The notes: a model not told the origin generated them from the letters alone. A DNA stretch of 13,112 nucleotides from Peptococcaceae bacterium (GCA_012523535.1 JAAYII010000293.1:1-13112); one strand, 5' to 3'; positions 1 to 6,379 are shown, counted from the stretch's first letter. Translations and numbers: made by a program.

Positions 1-184
1 CCATAAGATCCTGCAGATAACTGGCTAATGTCTTTTCTGACCAGCTCAATGCTTGGCTTCGTCTCATAATGTCAAATGTTTGAGGATCGTTTTGACAGGC
101 AGCCGGTCCGCCAACATTAGGTACGCTATGAAACATTTTCCATTCAACAGCAATAATTTTATCGATTAAATCATTTTTGTTCAT
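1..184 (-). CDS. DUF4125 family protein (N-terminal part, cut by window edge)
   Basis: The reverse strand reads from an ATG at 184-182 without a stop to the window edge, giving 61 residues. The peptide starts MNKNDLIDKIIAVEWKMF and continues with a GGPAACQNDPQTFDIMRRSQ segment and SWSEKTLASYLQDL. From memory this matches the N-terminal signature of DUF4125 (EW.MF, a GG..CQ.DP.TF.IMR.SQ block, then a tryptophan segment). DUF4125 has no established biochemical function, so none is assigned. The start is supported by a GAGGTG ribosome binding site at 195-200, 10 bases upstream. A hairpin terminator at 353-387 separates it from the two small genes further upstream, so it probably has its own promoter in 201-350; I found no convincing one. 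The C-terminus lies outside the window. Confidence 0.8.
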   Translation of the reverse strand, partial: MNKNDLIDKIIAVEWKMFHSVPNVGGPAACQNDPQTFDIMRRSQALSWSEKTLASYLQDLM

Positions 185-352
185 TAGCTATTTACACCTC
201 GCAATCCAAATAGGTTACCCGTGAATAAAGATTTGTCTCTTTGTTCCTAATTTCTATTGTATAGTTAAATTTACCGGAAAGAAATACTAATAGTCATAAT
301 AATAAGGATTATAAAAATATAAAGATTTTAATAAAATGGGGAAGGATTACAG

Positions 353-387
353 AAAAAAGGGTTTGCCAATTAGACAAACCCTTTTTT
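353..387 (-). terminator. Bidirectional rho-independent terminator
   Basis: A perfect 13-bp stem (AAAAAAGGGTTTG at 353-365 pairing with CAAACCCTTTTTT at 375-387) closes a 9-base loop. The A-run and T-run at the stem ends give a U tract on either strand. It lies just downstream of the second YjcZ-like gene on the minus strand, so its main job is probably to end that transcript before the DUF4125 gene. Confidence 0.85.
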
Positions 388-428
388 ATTTTATTTTAAC
401 CCTTGAATTTTTTTGTCATAGATAAGAG

Positions 429-539
429 TTAGAAGATTACACCCAGGGCAATTAAAATTAATACTGCTATAGCAATGATGCCAGCACCTACTCCGAAACC
501 ACCGGCATAACCATAGCCACCACCGCAATATCCGTACAT
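429..539 (-). CDS. YjcZ-like tiny sporulation membrane protein (36 aa)
   Basis: This 36-residue protein starts MYGYCGGGYGYAGGFGVGAG and continues into a single hydrophobic segment (about residues 17-36, rich in I, A, L and V) ending GVIF. A Tyr/Gly-rich N-terminus followed by one C-terminal transmembrane helix is the pattern of the YjcZ family of tiny sporulation-associated proteins in Bacilli and Clostridia, whose molecular function is unknown. The start is supported by an AAAGGAGTG ribosome binding site at 547-554, 7 bases before the ATG. It lies 64 bases downstream of a second, similar gene on the same strand and is followed by a strong terminator, so the pair is probably one short transcript. 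The single Cys5 in the glycine-rich part could be cross-linked in the spore; that is speculation. Confidence 0.85.
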   Translation of the reverse strand: MYGYCGGGYGYAGGFGVGAGIIAIAVLILIALGVIF

Positions 540-603
540 CTGCTTCACTCCTTTCACCTATAAGCTCTCACCAATTAATTAAAAAGAAAGGGAATTTAAT
601 AGT

Positions 604-720
604 TTAGAAGAGAATCCCCATTGCGATTAAGAGGAGAATAATTACAACAACAATTGCAATGCCGCAACCACAGCTCCAGCCACCGAAGCCGCCTGTTGCA
701 CCTGCTCCATCATATGCCAT
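604..720 (-). CDS. YjcZ-like tiny sporulation membrane protein (38 aa)
   Basis: This 38-residue peptide starts MAYDGAGATGGFGGWSCGCG and ends in one hydrophobic helix (about residues 20-38, rich in I and V, ending MGILF). The Gly/aromatic head and single transmembrane tail resemble the neighbouring gene at 429-539, and the shared plan suggests an old tandem duplication. The ribosome binding site AAGGAGGTC at 727-735 is near-perfect, 6 bases before the ATG. A sigma-K-like promoter lies at 755-782, which fits late mother-cell expression. The CGC motif in the head (Cys17 and Cys19) is the main difference from its partner. Membership of the tiny YjcZ-type group is clear by architecture; exact subfamily is uncertain. 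Confidence 0.8.
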   Translation of the reverse strand: MAYDGAGATGGFGGWSCGCGIAIVVVIILLLIAMGILF

Positions 721-754
721 TTGATAGACCTCCTTCTTTGTTTTTCTTTAACAC

Positions 755-782
755 TACTATATGCTCAATTCATTTGTTTGGT
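755..782 (-). promoter_or_regulatory. Sigma-K-like (mother-cell) promoter for the YjcZ-like pair
   Basis: On the minus strand, an AC dinucleotide (782-781, in context TTAACC) is followed after 17 bases by CATATAGTA (763-755). This fits the known sigma-K pattern of AC, 16-17 bases, then CATAnnnTA. It lies about 20 bases upstream of the ribosome binding site of the 604-720 gene. The -10 also resembles a sigma-E -10 box, but no sigma-E -35 box is seen at the right distance. Expression late in sporulation would suit the YjcZ-type products. Confidence 0.55.
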
Positions 783-931
783 TAATTATGGAAAAAACAT
801 TTGATGGTGGGGATAGAAAAATAGTTGTAAAAGCTCTTATATATACTCATTGATTCAAAAAAAATTTCATGTAATAATTCTAATATATTGATTGTCGAAA
901 AATTTAGAAAAGGGATTTAACCTACTGGTTA

Positions 932-947
932 TTGTTTACGCTCACAA
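932..947. promoter_or_regulatory. LacI-family operator-like palindrome
   Basis: The minus strand reads TTGTGAGCGTAAACAA, which differs from the ideal symmetric lac operator at 3 of 16 positions and keeps the central CG typical of LacI/GalR-family sites. The outer arms extend to 6 bases (TATTGT at 930-935, ACAATA at 944-949). It lies about 90 bases upstream of the forward promoter candidate at 1037-1065, ahead of a sugar-type ABC operon, where a LacI-family regulator would make sense. No such regulator gene is in the window, so this may be chance. Confidence 0.3.
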
Positions 948-1036
948 TAGCAGGGGAAATTAATTATATTTTAAAGATTTTATTAAGTACTTGGGTTCTA
1001 AAGTACTTTGTTTTGTGAATTCATCGACTCACTTTA

Positions 1037-1065
1037 TTGACTGATAAATTGAAATGTGATATTTT
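1037..1065 (+). promoter_or_regulatory. Sigma-A-type promoter candidate for the ABC transporter operon
   Basis: TTGACT (1037-1042) and TATTTT (1060-1065) are separated by 17 bases, and a TG at 1057-1058 forms an extended -10. This is the best forward vegetative promoter in the long intergenic region. If used, it gives an untranslated leader of about 475 bases before the first permease gene, long enough to hold regulatory RNA. Confidence 0.45.
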
Positions 1066-1161
1066 GGGCTAAGAGATATTTTTTTGTGAATGGAAGCGGA
1101 ATGCTTATTATTTTTGAATATAATTTTTTTAAACTTCTCAATTTTAAAATAAATTGATTAT

Positions 1162-1232
1162 GCTGTTAGGGAGTTGGGACACTGGACAAGCAATATAATT
1201 ACTTTTCAAACGAAATATTTCCCTTTAACAGC
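1162..1232 (+). other. Foldable leader segment (possible cis-acting RNA structure)
   Basis: GCTGTTAGGGA (1162-1172) can pair with TCCCTTTAACAGC (1220-1232) as an 11-bp stem with a 2-base bulge, enclosing about 47 bases. It falls inside the predicted leader of the ABC operon. I do not recognise it as a known riboswitch class, and no terminator-like U tract follows directly. Confidence 0.25.
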
Positions 1233-1321
1233 TAGTCAATTTTGTATTTTACACAAAAAAATAATAAGGAAAGTAGGGGAAAAATAAAAAGAAATGGATG
1301 TGAGAAAAGGGAAGAAATTAA

Positions 1322-1423
1322 ATGAGAAAAATTGACAAAGAAAGTAGGGAAGAAGGTAGAGAAAAAATGTATTGGGAAACTCTGATGAAAAAAAAGAAAC
1401 GAGATAATATTTTATGGTATTGA
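1322..1423 (+). CDS. Possible small highly charged peptide (33 aa), unrecognised
   Basis: An ATG at 1322 opens a 33-codon frame beginning MRKIDKESREEGREKMYWE and ending with a Lys-rich stretch and ILWY before TGA at 1421-1423. AAAAGGG at 1305-1311 lies 10 bases before the ATG and could serve as a ribosome binding site. The peptide is almost entirely charged residues with a few aromatics, has no signal or membrane segment, and matches no family I know. The DNA is purine-rich over the whole segment, and such tracts give open frames by chance, so this may not be a gene. If real, its position in the predicted leader of the ABC operon would make it an upstream ORF. Confidence 0.2.
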   Translation: MRKIDKESREEGREKMYWETLMKKKKRDNILWY

Positions 1424-1443
1424 AGCAGGCTTATTGAAAGTTT

Positions 1444-1458
1444 ATGCAAACGCACTGG
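1444..1458. promoter_or_regulatory. cre-like (CcpA/LacI-family) site
   Basis: ATGCAAACGCACTGG matches the first eleven positions of the catabolite-responsive element consensus WTGNAANCGNWNNCW and fails in the last two. It is about 90 bases upstream of the first ABC permease start and downstream of the predicted promoter, a usual place for catabolite repression of sugar uptake operons. Confidence 0.35.
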
Positions 1459-1483
1459 AATGGTAAATCGTTGTCATTCCTAT

Positions 1484-1525
1484 CCGGTGGAGTGCAAGTT
1501 CCAACCAGCGGAGTGCAAGCTCCAA
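1484..1525 (+). repeat. Tandem pair of 21-bp repeats before the ABC operon
   Basis: Two adjacent 21-base units (1484-1504 and 1505-1525) agree at 18 of 21 positions, differing at unit positions 3, 5 and 16. Each contains a small inverted repeat of the type GGAGTGCAAGCTCC (second unit, 1510-1523), with GGAG pairing to CTCC around a 6-base loop. The copy ends 5 bases before the TGGAGG ribosome binding site at 1531-1536. It may be a protein-binding site or a translation-control element, or simply recent slippage. Confidence 0.6.
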
Positions 1526-1546
1526 CTAAATGGAGGTTAATAAACG

Positions 1547-2530
1547 ATGAGCAGTAGAAATATTAGAAAACTAATATCTGTAGGGCTTTTAATTATTATG
1601 GCCATAATATTTGCAGCTACAACAGAATCTTTCTTTAATGCAAGAAATATTATTCTGTTGCTTAGGGAATCATCATATGTTGGACTTATTGCCTTAGGAA
1701 TGGCCTTTGTGATAATCGGTGGCGGCATTGACCTTTCTGCAGGCGGCATTGTTTGTCTAGCAGCAGTGGTAAGTTCTCGACTGGCTGCATCTAATGATAT
1801 TCCGGCCATATTTATTGTGCTAGCCGGAATTCTAACCGGTATGGCATGTGGCGCCATAAATGCTTTAATTAATAATAAACTGCATCTAACTGAATTTGTT
1901 GCAACCCTTGCCAGCGGCTTTGTTTATACTGGTTTAGCCCTGATTGTTGCTTATAGGGATAACGGGCGATTGGTAACACAAGCTGTTAAGAATAAGGGTT
2001 TTTTGCTATTGGGAGATAAAATATTCGGTATACACATCATGACTTTAACTTGGATTGTCTTGATGATTGTACTTATGATAATTCTTTATAAAACTAAATT
2101 TGGTCTTCATACTTATGCTCAGGGATCCAACGCCAAATCAGCGCAGATGTCAGGTGTTAATAATGCCATGATTAAAGCCAGCGGGTTTATTATCTGCGGT
2201 TTCTTCTGCGGTTTGGCAGCTGTTTTTACTTTGGCTTACCAAGGAGCTGTGTCGCTTACTACCGGGACTGGAATGGAGTTTCAGGCAATAGCTGCCTGCG
2301 TGGTCGGCGGCCTGGTATTAGGCGGCGGTCATGGAGATACCTTGGGGGCTTTTATTGGTGCCCTTTTCCTAACTCTTATAATGAACGGGCTTTATAAATA
2401 TGGGATTCCGATAGCATATCAATATATCCTGCAAGGCGGAATTATCTTGTTAGCCACTGCATTTGACACCCAGTTCAACAAATTTACCGAGAAACGTCTG
2501 AGTGCTGCTTCTAGCGGTTCTAGCAGTTAG
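1547..2530 (+). CDS. Sugar-type ABC transporter permease (RbsC-like)
   Basis: This 327-residue polytopic protein belongs to the BPD_transp_2 family used by ribose, galactose, xylose and AI-2 importers. It forms half of the membrane channel. The family hallmark IIGGGIDLSAGG lies at residues 56-67, with hydrophobic helices from about residue 9 to 305. The C-terminal glycine-rich signature (VVGGLVLGGGHGDTLGAF) is near residues 250-268. Length is normal for RbsC. The ATG has TGGAGG at 1531-1536, 10 bases upstream. The gene ends in TAG at 2528-2530, and the ATPase gene begins 18 bases later after a GGGGAGGG ribosome binding site. A second, different permease at 4057 suggests a heterodimeric channel, as in LsrC/LsrD or YtfT/YjfF systems. 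The transported sugar cannot be told from the sequence. Confidence 0.9.
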   Translation: MSSRNIRKLISVGLLIIMAIIFAATTESFFNARNIILLLRESSYVGLIALGMAFVIIGGGIDLSAGGIVCLAAVVSSRLAASNDIPAIFIVLAGILTGMACGAINALINNKLHLTEFVATLASGFVYTGLALIVAYRDNGRLVTQAVKNKGFLLLGDKIFGIHIMTLTWIVLMIVLMIILYKTKFGLHTYAQGSNAKSAQMSGVNNAMIKASGFIICGFFCGLAAVFTLAYQGAVSLTTGTGMEFQAIAACVVGGLVLGGGHGDTLGAFIGALFLTLIMNGLYKYGIPIAYQYILQGGIILLATAFDTQFNKFTEKRLSAASSGSSS

Positions 2531-2548
2531 AGAGGGGAGGGCTTCGTC

Positions 2549-4060
2549 GTGGAAAATAATATCCTACTACATGCAACCGGTATTAATAAACAGTTTTCCG
2601 GTGTTCCCGTTCTAAAAGATGTGGAATTAAGTATTAACAAAGGTGAAGTACATGCCCTCATGGGCGAAAATGGGGCCGGTAAGTCCACTTTGATAAAAAT
2701 AATTACCGGAGTATATACCAAAGACAGCGGTCAAATTTTTATTGAAGGGAAACCAGTAGAAATTAACTCTCGCCAAGACGCACGTAACTGCGGTATCTCA
2801 GTTATTTATCAGGAACTAAGCCTTATCCCGGCACTCACAGTAGTAGAAAATATCTTCCTTGGCCAAGAAATTAAACGCCGCGGTTTTTTGGACAAAAAAG
2901 AGATGCGCCGCAGAGTGAAGGAACTTATCGATAAATATGAGTTTGACATTAATCCCGACACAGTCGTTCAATCTTTGGGGATGGCCAAGCGCCAGTTAAT
3001 TGAAATCCTTAAAGCTCTGTCCATGGATGCCAAACTCATTATCATGGATGAACCTACTTCAGCTTTATCTGCGGCAGAATCGGAAAAGCTTTTTGAGACA
3101 ATCCGTGGCCTCCGCGATAAGGGAACAAGCATTCTATACATCTCCCACAGGCTGGAGGAAGTATACAAATTGTCGGATCGTCTGACCGTAATGCGCGATG
3201 GAGAAATAGTCGGCGTTTTAACCAAGGAAGAGATAACACCGGCCAAAGTTATGCGCATGATGATCGGACGCGAAGTAAAACAGATTAAAGATACTTCCAA
3301 GAAAAAAATATTCAAAGACAATGTTTTGGAAGTAAAAAATTTAGCCTTTAAGAATATACTCAAAGATGTTAGTTTTAAAGCCTATGGCGGTGAAATATTA
3401 GGAATTGGAGGGCTCGTTGGTTCCGGCAGGACAGAACTTATCCGCTGTATTTACGGTGCCGAATAGCCAAGCAGAGGTACTATAACCTTGAACGGAAAGC
3501 CTGTAAAAAGATCGATTAGCAAAAATATTCTTGATGGATTTAGTCTTGTACCGGAGGACAGGCGCACTGAAGGTTTCTTCCCTGTACTTTCTATAGAAAA
3601 GAATATTGCCATTGCCAGCTACGATAAACTGGCCAGATTTGGAGTGGTTAGCAGGAAAAAAGAAATTGAATTGGCTAATAAAGCCATAAAAGACTATGAT
3701 ATTCGTCCACCAATTAAAAGCATGCCGGTAGGCAACCTCTCCGGTGGTAACCAACAAAAGGTTGTTTTAAGCAGATGGTTGACCCGTGATCTTAAGGTAT
3801 TACTTCTTGACGAACCGACAGCAGGTATTGATGTCGGAGTAAAAGGAGAATTATATCAATTCTTGGAGGAGTTATCTCAAACCGGTGTAATTATTATCAT
3901 GGTCTCCTCCGACCTAGGAGAATTGACTAGTGTAGCTGACCGCATACTTGTTATGCATGACGGTAGATTCTTTGAGGAGTTTACTCATGAGAATGTTACC
4001 CAAACTGCTGTCTTGCTTGCCGCTTCAGGAGTACATACAGAGGAGGGGAAAGCACTGTGA
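2549..4060 (+). pseudogene. Sugar-type ABC transporter ATPase (RbsA-like) interrupted by one in-frame amber codon
   Basis: Reading through a TAG at 3464-3466 (codon 306), this is a 503-codon double-nucleotide-binding-domain ATPase of normal RbsA/MglA length. Domain 1 has Walker A GENGAGKST (residues 39-47), a degenerate signature SLGMAKRQ, Walker B IIMDEPTSA and switch SHRLEEV. Domain 2 has the family's usual degenerate P-loop GLVGSGRTE (about 290-298), signature LSGGNQQ (397-403) and Walker B LLLDEPTAGID. Both sides of the TAG are in the same frame: YGAE, stop, PSRGTITLNGKP, exactly where family members have a lysine or similar residue. No bases are missing, so one substitution explains it. 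As written, the first product (2549-3466, 305 aa) lacks most of domain 2. A TTG at 3488 with AGAGG at 3473-3477 could restart a 190-residue remainder (3488-4060). The start ATPase codon GTG or ATG choice is aided by GGGGAGGG at 2533-2540; the annotated frame opens with the GTG at 2549. The gene overlaps the next permease by 4 bases. Confidence 0.85.
3464..3466 (+). other. In-frame amber (TAG) codon with possible downstream restart
   Basis: TAG splits the RbsA-like ATPase between its degenerate second P-loop and the rest of domain 2, with no frame change. AGAGG (3473-3477) lies 10 bases before TTG at 3488, so translation could restart after 7 codons and yield a separate C-terminal half. TAG also ends the first permease (2528-2530) and cysteine synthase (6279-6281), so it is an ordinary stop elsewhere here. 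Alternatives are a true nonsense mutation, a base-call error, or suppression. Confidence 0.8.
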
Positions 4061-5085
4061 ACAAAGTGGTGAAATTTTTTGGCAGTCCATGGGGACAAAG
4101 AGTAATTCTTTTGATTATAGTTATATTAATCATGGCCATATTTCAACCCAAGTTTTTTAGCTTGGATAATGTATCCAGTATCTTACTAGCCATTGCCATA
4201 TATGGAATCATGGTTTGTGGCATGCTATACGTGGTTATTTTAGGTGGCATCGATCTCTCCATCGCTTCTGCAGCGGCCTTAGGCGGCAGCATTCTGTCCG
4301 TAATCGCCAAAGGCAGTGGGTATACTGTGGAAGGTTTTATAACAGGATTTGTCGTTGCTATTGTTGTGGCTATACTGGTCGGCTTGTTGCACGGAATAAT
4401 GAACACGGTTTTCGGCTTACCTTCCTTTGTGGTCACTTTAGCAACTCAATACATACTATTGGGGGCTGTCCTAATAGTTACTAAGGGAGCTTATATCTAT
4501 CATTCCGACTATGGTATATTCTATATGCTAGGAAATGCCAGACCCTTGAACATTCCCTTGCCCGTAATTATTTTCCTTATTTACGTGGCAATCAGCGCCT
4601 TTATTTTGGGTTGTACCACTTATGGCCGAAGGCTCTACTGTATCGGCGGAAACCCTATTGCCTCAGGACTTGTCGGTATTAAAACCAAAAGAGACACCAT
4701 AATTGCTTATGTGATTTGCAGCGTATCAGCCTTTTTCGGAGGCATGATTCTTGTTTCGATGAATATGATGGCCGGAGCGGCCACCGCTTCTGGAGCTGTC
4801 GGCAGTGTCTTAACGGCAATCATTGTCGGTGGTATCAATCTGGCAGGCGGTGAAGGCGGAATACCTGGTGCTATCTTTGGTGCCTTACTGGTTGGAATTA
4901 TCAACAATGCTTTGATTTTGCTTGGTGTTCCTTCGGACTATCAAAAGTTTGTACAGGGTGTCATTATCATTGGAGCTATAGCGCTGAGTGTCTATACCGG
5001 TCGCAGAAGTGAAAACATTAAAACGCCAACGACGAAGAAACCTACTAAGAAAGCTTTAGATAATGCCCAAAGTGCAGAAATCTGA
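4057..5085 (+). CDS. Sugar-type ABC transporter permease (second RbsC-like subunit)
   Basis: This 342-residue membrane protein is a second BPD_transp_2 permease, distinct from the one at 1547. It has VILGGIDLSIAS at residues 60-71, helices across most of its length, and the C-terminal glycine signature GGINLAGGEGGIPGAIFGAL at about 256-276. It ends in a basic, lysine- and threonine-rich cytoplasmic tail of about 25 residues. The GTG start overlaps the ATPase stop (GTGA, 4057-4060) and has a strong AGAGGAGGGG site at 4039-4048, showing translational coupling in one operon. With the first permease it should form a heterodimeric channel for the RbsA-like ATPase. No binding protein or sugar kinase is adjacent, and a strong hairpin follows at 5143-5243, closing the operon. 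Confidence 0.9.
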   Translation: MNKVVKFFGSPWGQRVILLIIVILIMAIFQPKFFSLDNVSSILLAIAIYGIMVCGMLYVVILGGIDLSIASAAALGGSILSVIAKGSGYTVEGFITGFVVAIVVAILVGLLHGIMNTVFGLPSFVVTLATQYILLGAVLIVTKGAYIYHSDYGIFYMLGNARPLNIPLPVIIFLIYVAISAFILGCTTYGRRLYCIGGNPIASGLVGIKTKRDTIIAYVICSVSAFFGGMILVSMNMMAGAATASGAVGSVLTAIIVGGINLAGGEGGIPGAIFGALLVGIINNALILLGVPSDYQKFVQGVIIIGAIALSVYTGRRSENIKTPTTKKPTKKALDNAQSAEI

Positions 5086-5142
5086 ATAAGTGGAACCAAA
5101 AGAAAGGGTAAAGTTCTTTTTGCATTTGAGTAATAAAACAAT

Positions 5143-5243
5143 AAGGGGCTGCTGCTAGATAAAATGTAACCTATGGAAATAGACCTTTTTCAAAGTGTCC
5201 ATTTCATAGGTTCCATTTTAGGCTAAGACAGCCCCTTTTTTTT
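5143..5243 (+). terminator. Long hairpin terminator of the ABC operon (possible MITE-like repeat)
   Basis: The outer stem AAGGGGCTG (5143-5151) pairs with CAGCCCCTT (5229-5237) and is followed by an 8-T run (5236-5243), a good forward terminator. Inside is a second long near-perfect inverted repeat: about 5160-5184 pairs with 5197-5220 (for example TAAAATG with CATTTTA, and AACCTATG with CATAGGTT), closing a loop of about 12 bases. A normal terminator is much shorter, and GGGGCTG-type termini also occur at the ends of some insertion sequences, so this may be a small non-autonomous element reused as a terminator. No target-site duplication is clear. Confidence 0.75.
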
Positions 5244-5340
5244 GGCTTTTATTAAACATTATAAAACATTATAGCCTTAACTTGTTTTCGCTTTTTATTG
5301 CTCTGCCGGTCCTTTTCTTTACGATACTTGTTATGGAATA

Positions 5341-5349
5341 TGTTAAAAT
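5341..5349 (+). promoter_or_regulatory. Extended -10 promoter for cysteine synthase
   Basis: TGTTAAAAT at 5341-5349 fits TGnTATAAT with one change. No good -35 hexamer is present (TTTACG at about 5318-5323 is too far), as is common for extended -10 promoters. It gives a short leader of roughly 25 bases before the ATG at 5379. A direct repeat of AAACATTAT lies upstream in 5252-5274; its meaning is unknown, and no T-box or S-box features were recognised. Confidence 0.45.
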
Positions 5350-5378
5350 AAAAACAAGAAAGAAACGGGAGCGAAAAA

Positions 5379-6281
5379 ATGATTACCGAAAATGTATTAG
5401 ATATGATAGGCAATACACCTATGATTAGTCTTAAAAAACTTACTGGCCTCAATATTTTCGCTAAAGCGGAGTATTTAAATCCCGGAGGAAGTATTAAAGA
5501 CAGAATAGCTAAATATATGCTGGAACAAGCTGAGAAAAAGGGTGTTTTAAAACCGGGCATGACCATTATGGAGCCCACTTCCGGAAATACCGGTATCGGT
5601 TTAGCATTGGCCGGAGTGCAAAAGGGGTACCGGGTGGTAATTGTCATGCCGGAAAACATGAGCGAGGAAAGGAAGAAGATCATTGCGGCTTTGGGAGCGG
5701 AATTGATCTTAACTAAAGCGGATGATAGCATAGGCGGTGCCGTGCAGGAGGTAGAAAGGCAACGGGCGAATGATCCGAATATTTTTGTTCCGCAGCAATT
5801 TGAAAATCCGGATAATCCAGAGATTCATTATCTCACAACAGCCGTAGAAATTTGGGAACAAATGCAAGGAAAGGTGGATATTTTCGTGTCCGGGCTTGGA
5901 AGTGGCGGCACACTGGGGGGGATCGGAAGATTTTTGAAGGAACACAATCCACATAGTAAAGTTATTGCCGTAGAACCTAAAAATGTATCGGCTCTTTTAG
6001 GACACGGACCTGGGATACATAAAATCCAGGGTATCGGTGACGGCTTTATTCCCAAAGTTTTAGATGTAAGCTTGGTGGATGAGGTTGTGGAGGTAATCGA
6101 CGACGACGCTATTGAAACCGCACGGGAACTGGCCAGGGTACAGGGGATTTTGGTTGGAACTTCTTCCGGGGCTAATGTGTGGGCTTCCGTACAAATGGCT
6201 AAAAAATACGGAGAGAGCTGCAATATTGTCACAATTTTGGCAGACAGAGCGGAAAGATATTTCAGTACATCCCTTATATAG
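5379..6281 (+). CDS. cysK: Cysteine synthase (O-acetylserine sulfhydrylase, CysK family)
   Basis: This 300-residue PLP enzyme should make cysteine from O-acetylserine and sulfide in the cytoplasm. The PLP lysine is Lys40 in NPGGSIKDR (34-42). The phosphate- and substrate-binding loop TSGNTG is at 67-72. The sequence also has QQFENPDNPEIHY, the cofactor-phosphate loop SGLGSGGTLGG, and the C-terminal GTSSGAN and ILADRAERYFST motifs. Length is normal. The ATG has GGGAG at 5367-5371, 7 bases upstream. One departure is TTAVEIW where typical CysK proteins have TTGPEIW, and SGLGSGG in place of SGVGTGG, so it may be a diverged paralogue with altered substrate preference. No serine acetyltransferase gene is adjacent. 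No terminator separates it from the Mo-enzyme gene 98 bases on, so readthrough into the redox operon is possible. Confidence 0.88.
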   Translation: MITENVLDMIGNTPMISLKKLTGLNIFAKAEYLNPGGSIKDRIAKYMLEQAEKKGVLKPGMTIMEPTSGNTGIGLALAGVQKGYRVVIVMPENMSEERKKIIAALGAELILTKADDSIGGAVQEVERQRANDPNIFVPQQFENPDNPEIHYLTTAVEIWEQMQGKVDIFVSGLGSGGTLGGIGRFLKEHNPHSKVIAVEPKNVSALLGHGPGIHKIQGIGDGFIPKVLDVSLVDEVVEVIDDDAIETARELARVQGILVGTSSGANVWASVQMAKKYGESCNIVTILADRAERYFSTSLI

Positions 6282-6379
6282 AATTGTGTAACCGAATAAT
6301 TATTTCATTGGAACAGTTAATGTGATTGGATTGTTATACAGAAATACAGGTTATTATTTGTTTTGTTTGAGGCGATTGG

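Larger units (their letters stand above)
741..1546. other. Long AT-rich non-coding stretch (divergent intergenic region)
   Basis: No ORF of ordinary size is present on either strand. The right third (about 1255-1405) is unusually purine-rich on the plus strand. I find a forward promoter candidate at 1037-1065, operator-like sequences at 932-947 and 1444-1458, a foldable segment at 1162-1232, a possible 33-codon ORF at 1322-1423 and a tandem repeat at 1484-1525. No remnant of a substrate-binding protein gene for the downstream transporter could be recognised. Confidence 0.6.

Noticed and set aside
741..1546. Degraded substrate-binding protein gene upstream of the permease
   Set aside because: Short frames in this stretch show no signal peptide, no binding-protein motif and no similarity to RbsB-like sequences, so no remnant can be supported.
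3464..3466. Amber codon read as pyrrolysine
   Set aside because: Pyrrolysine is established mainly in methylamine methyltransferases, an ABC ATPase has no need for it, TAG serves as the normal stop for two other genes here, and no pyl genes are in the window. Ordinary nonsense mutation or base error is simpler.
5252..5731. 159-codon reverse-strand frame overlapping the start of cysK
   Set aside because: It is antisense to a clear cysteine synthase start, covers its promoter, and shows no recognisable protein motif. It is a shadow frame.
6282..6379. FNR/CRP or dehalobox-like regulator site before the Mo-enzyme gene
   Set aside because: TGTGATTGGATTGTTATACA and TTAATGTGATT were considered, but arm spacing and symmetry do not fit the known consensus. 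A repeated ATACAG is present (6336-6349) but too short to judge. No promoter there has both boxes at proper spacing.
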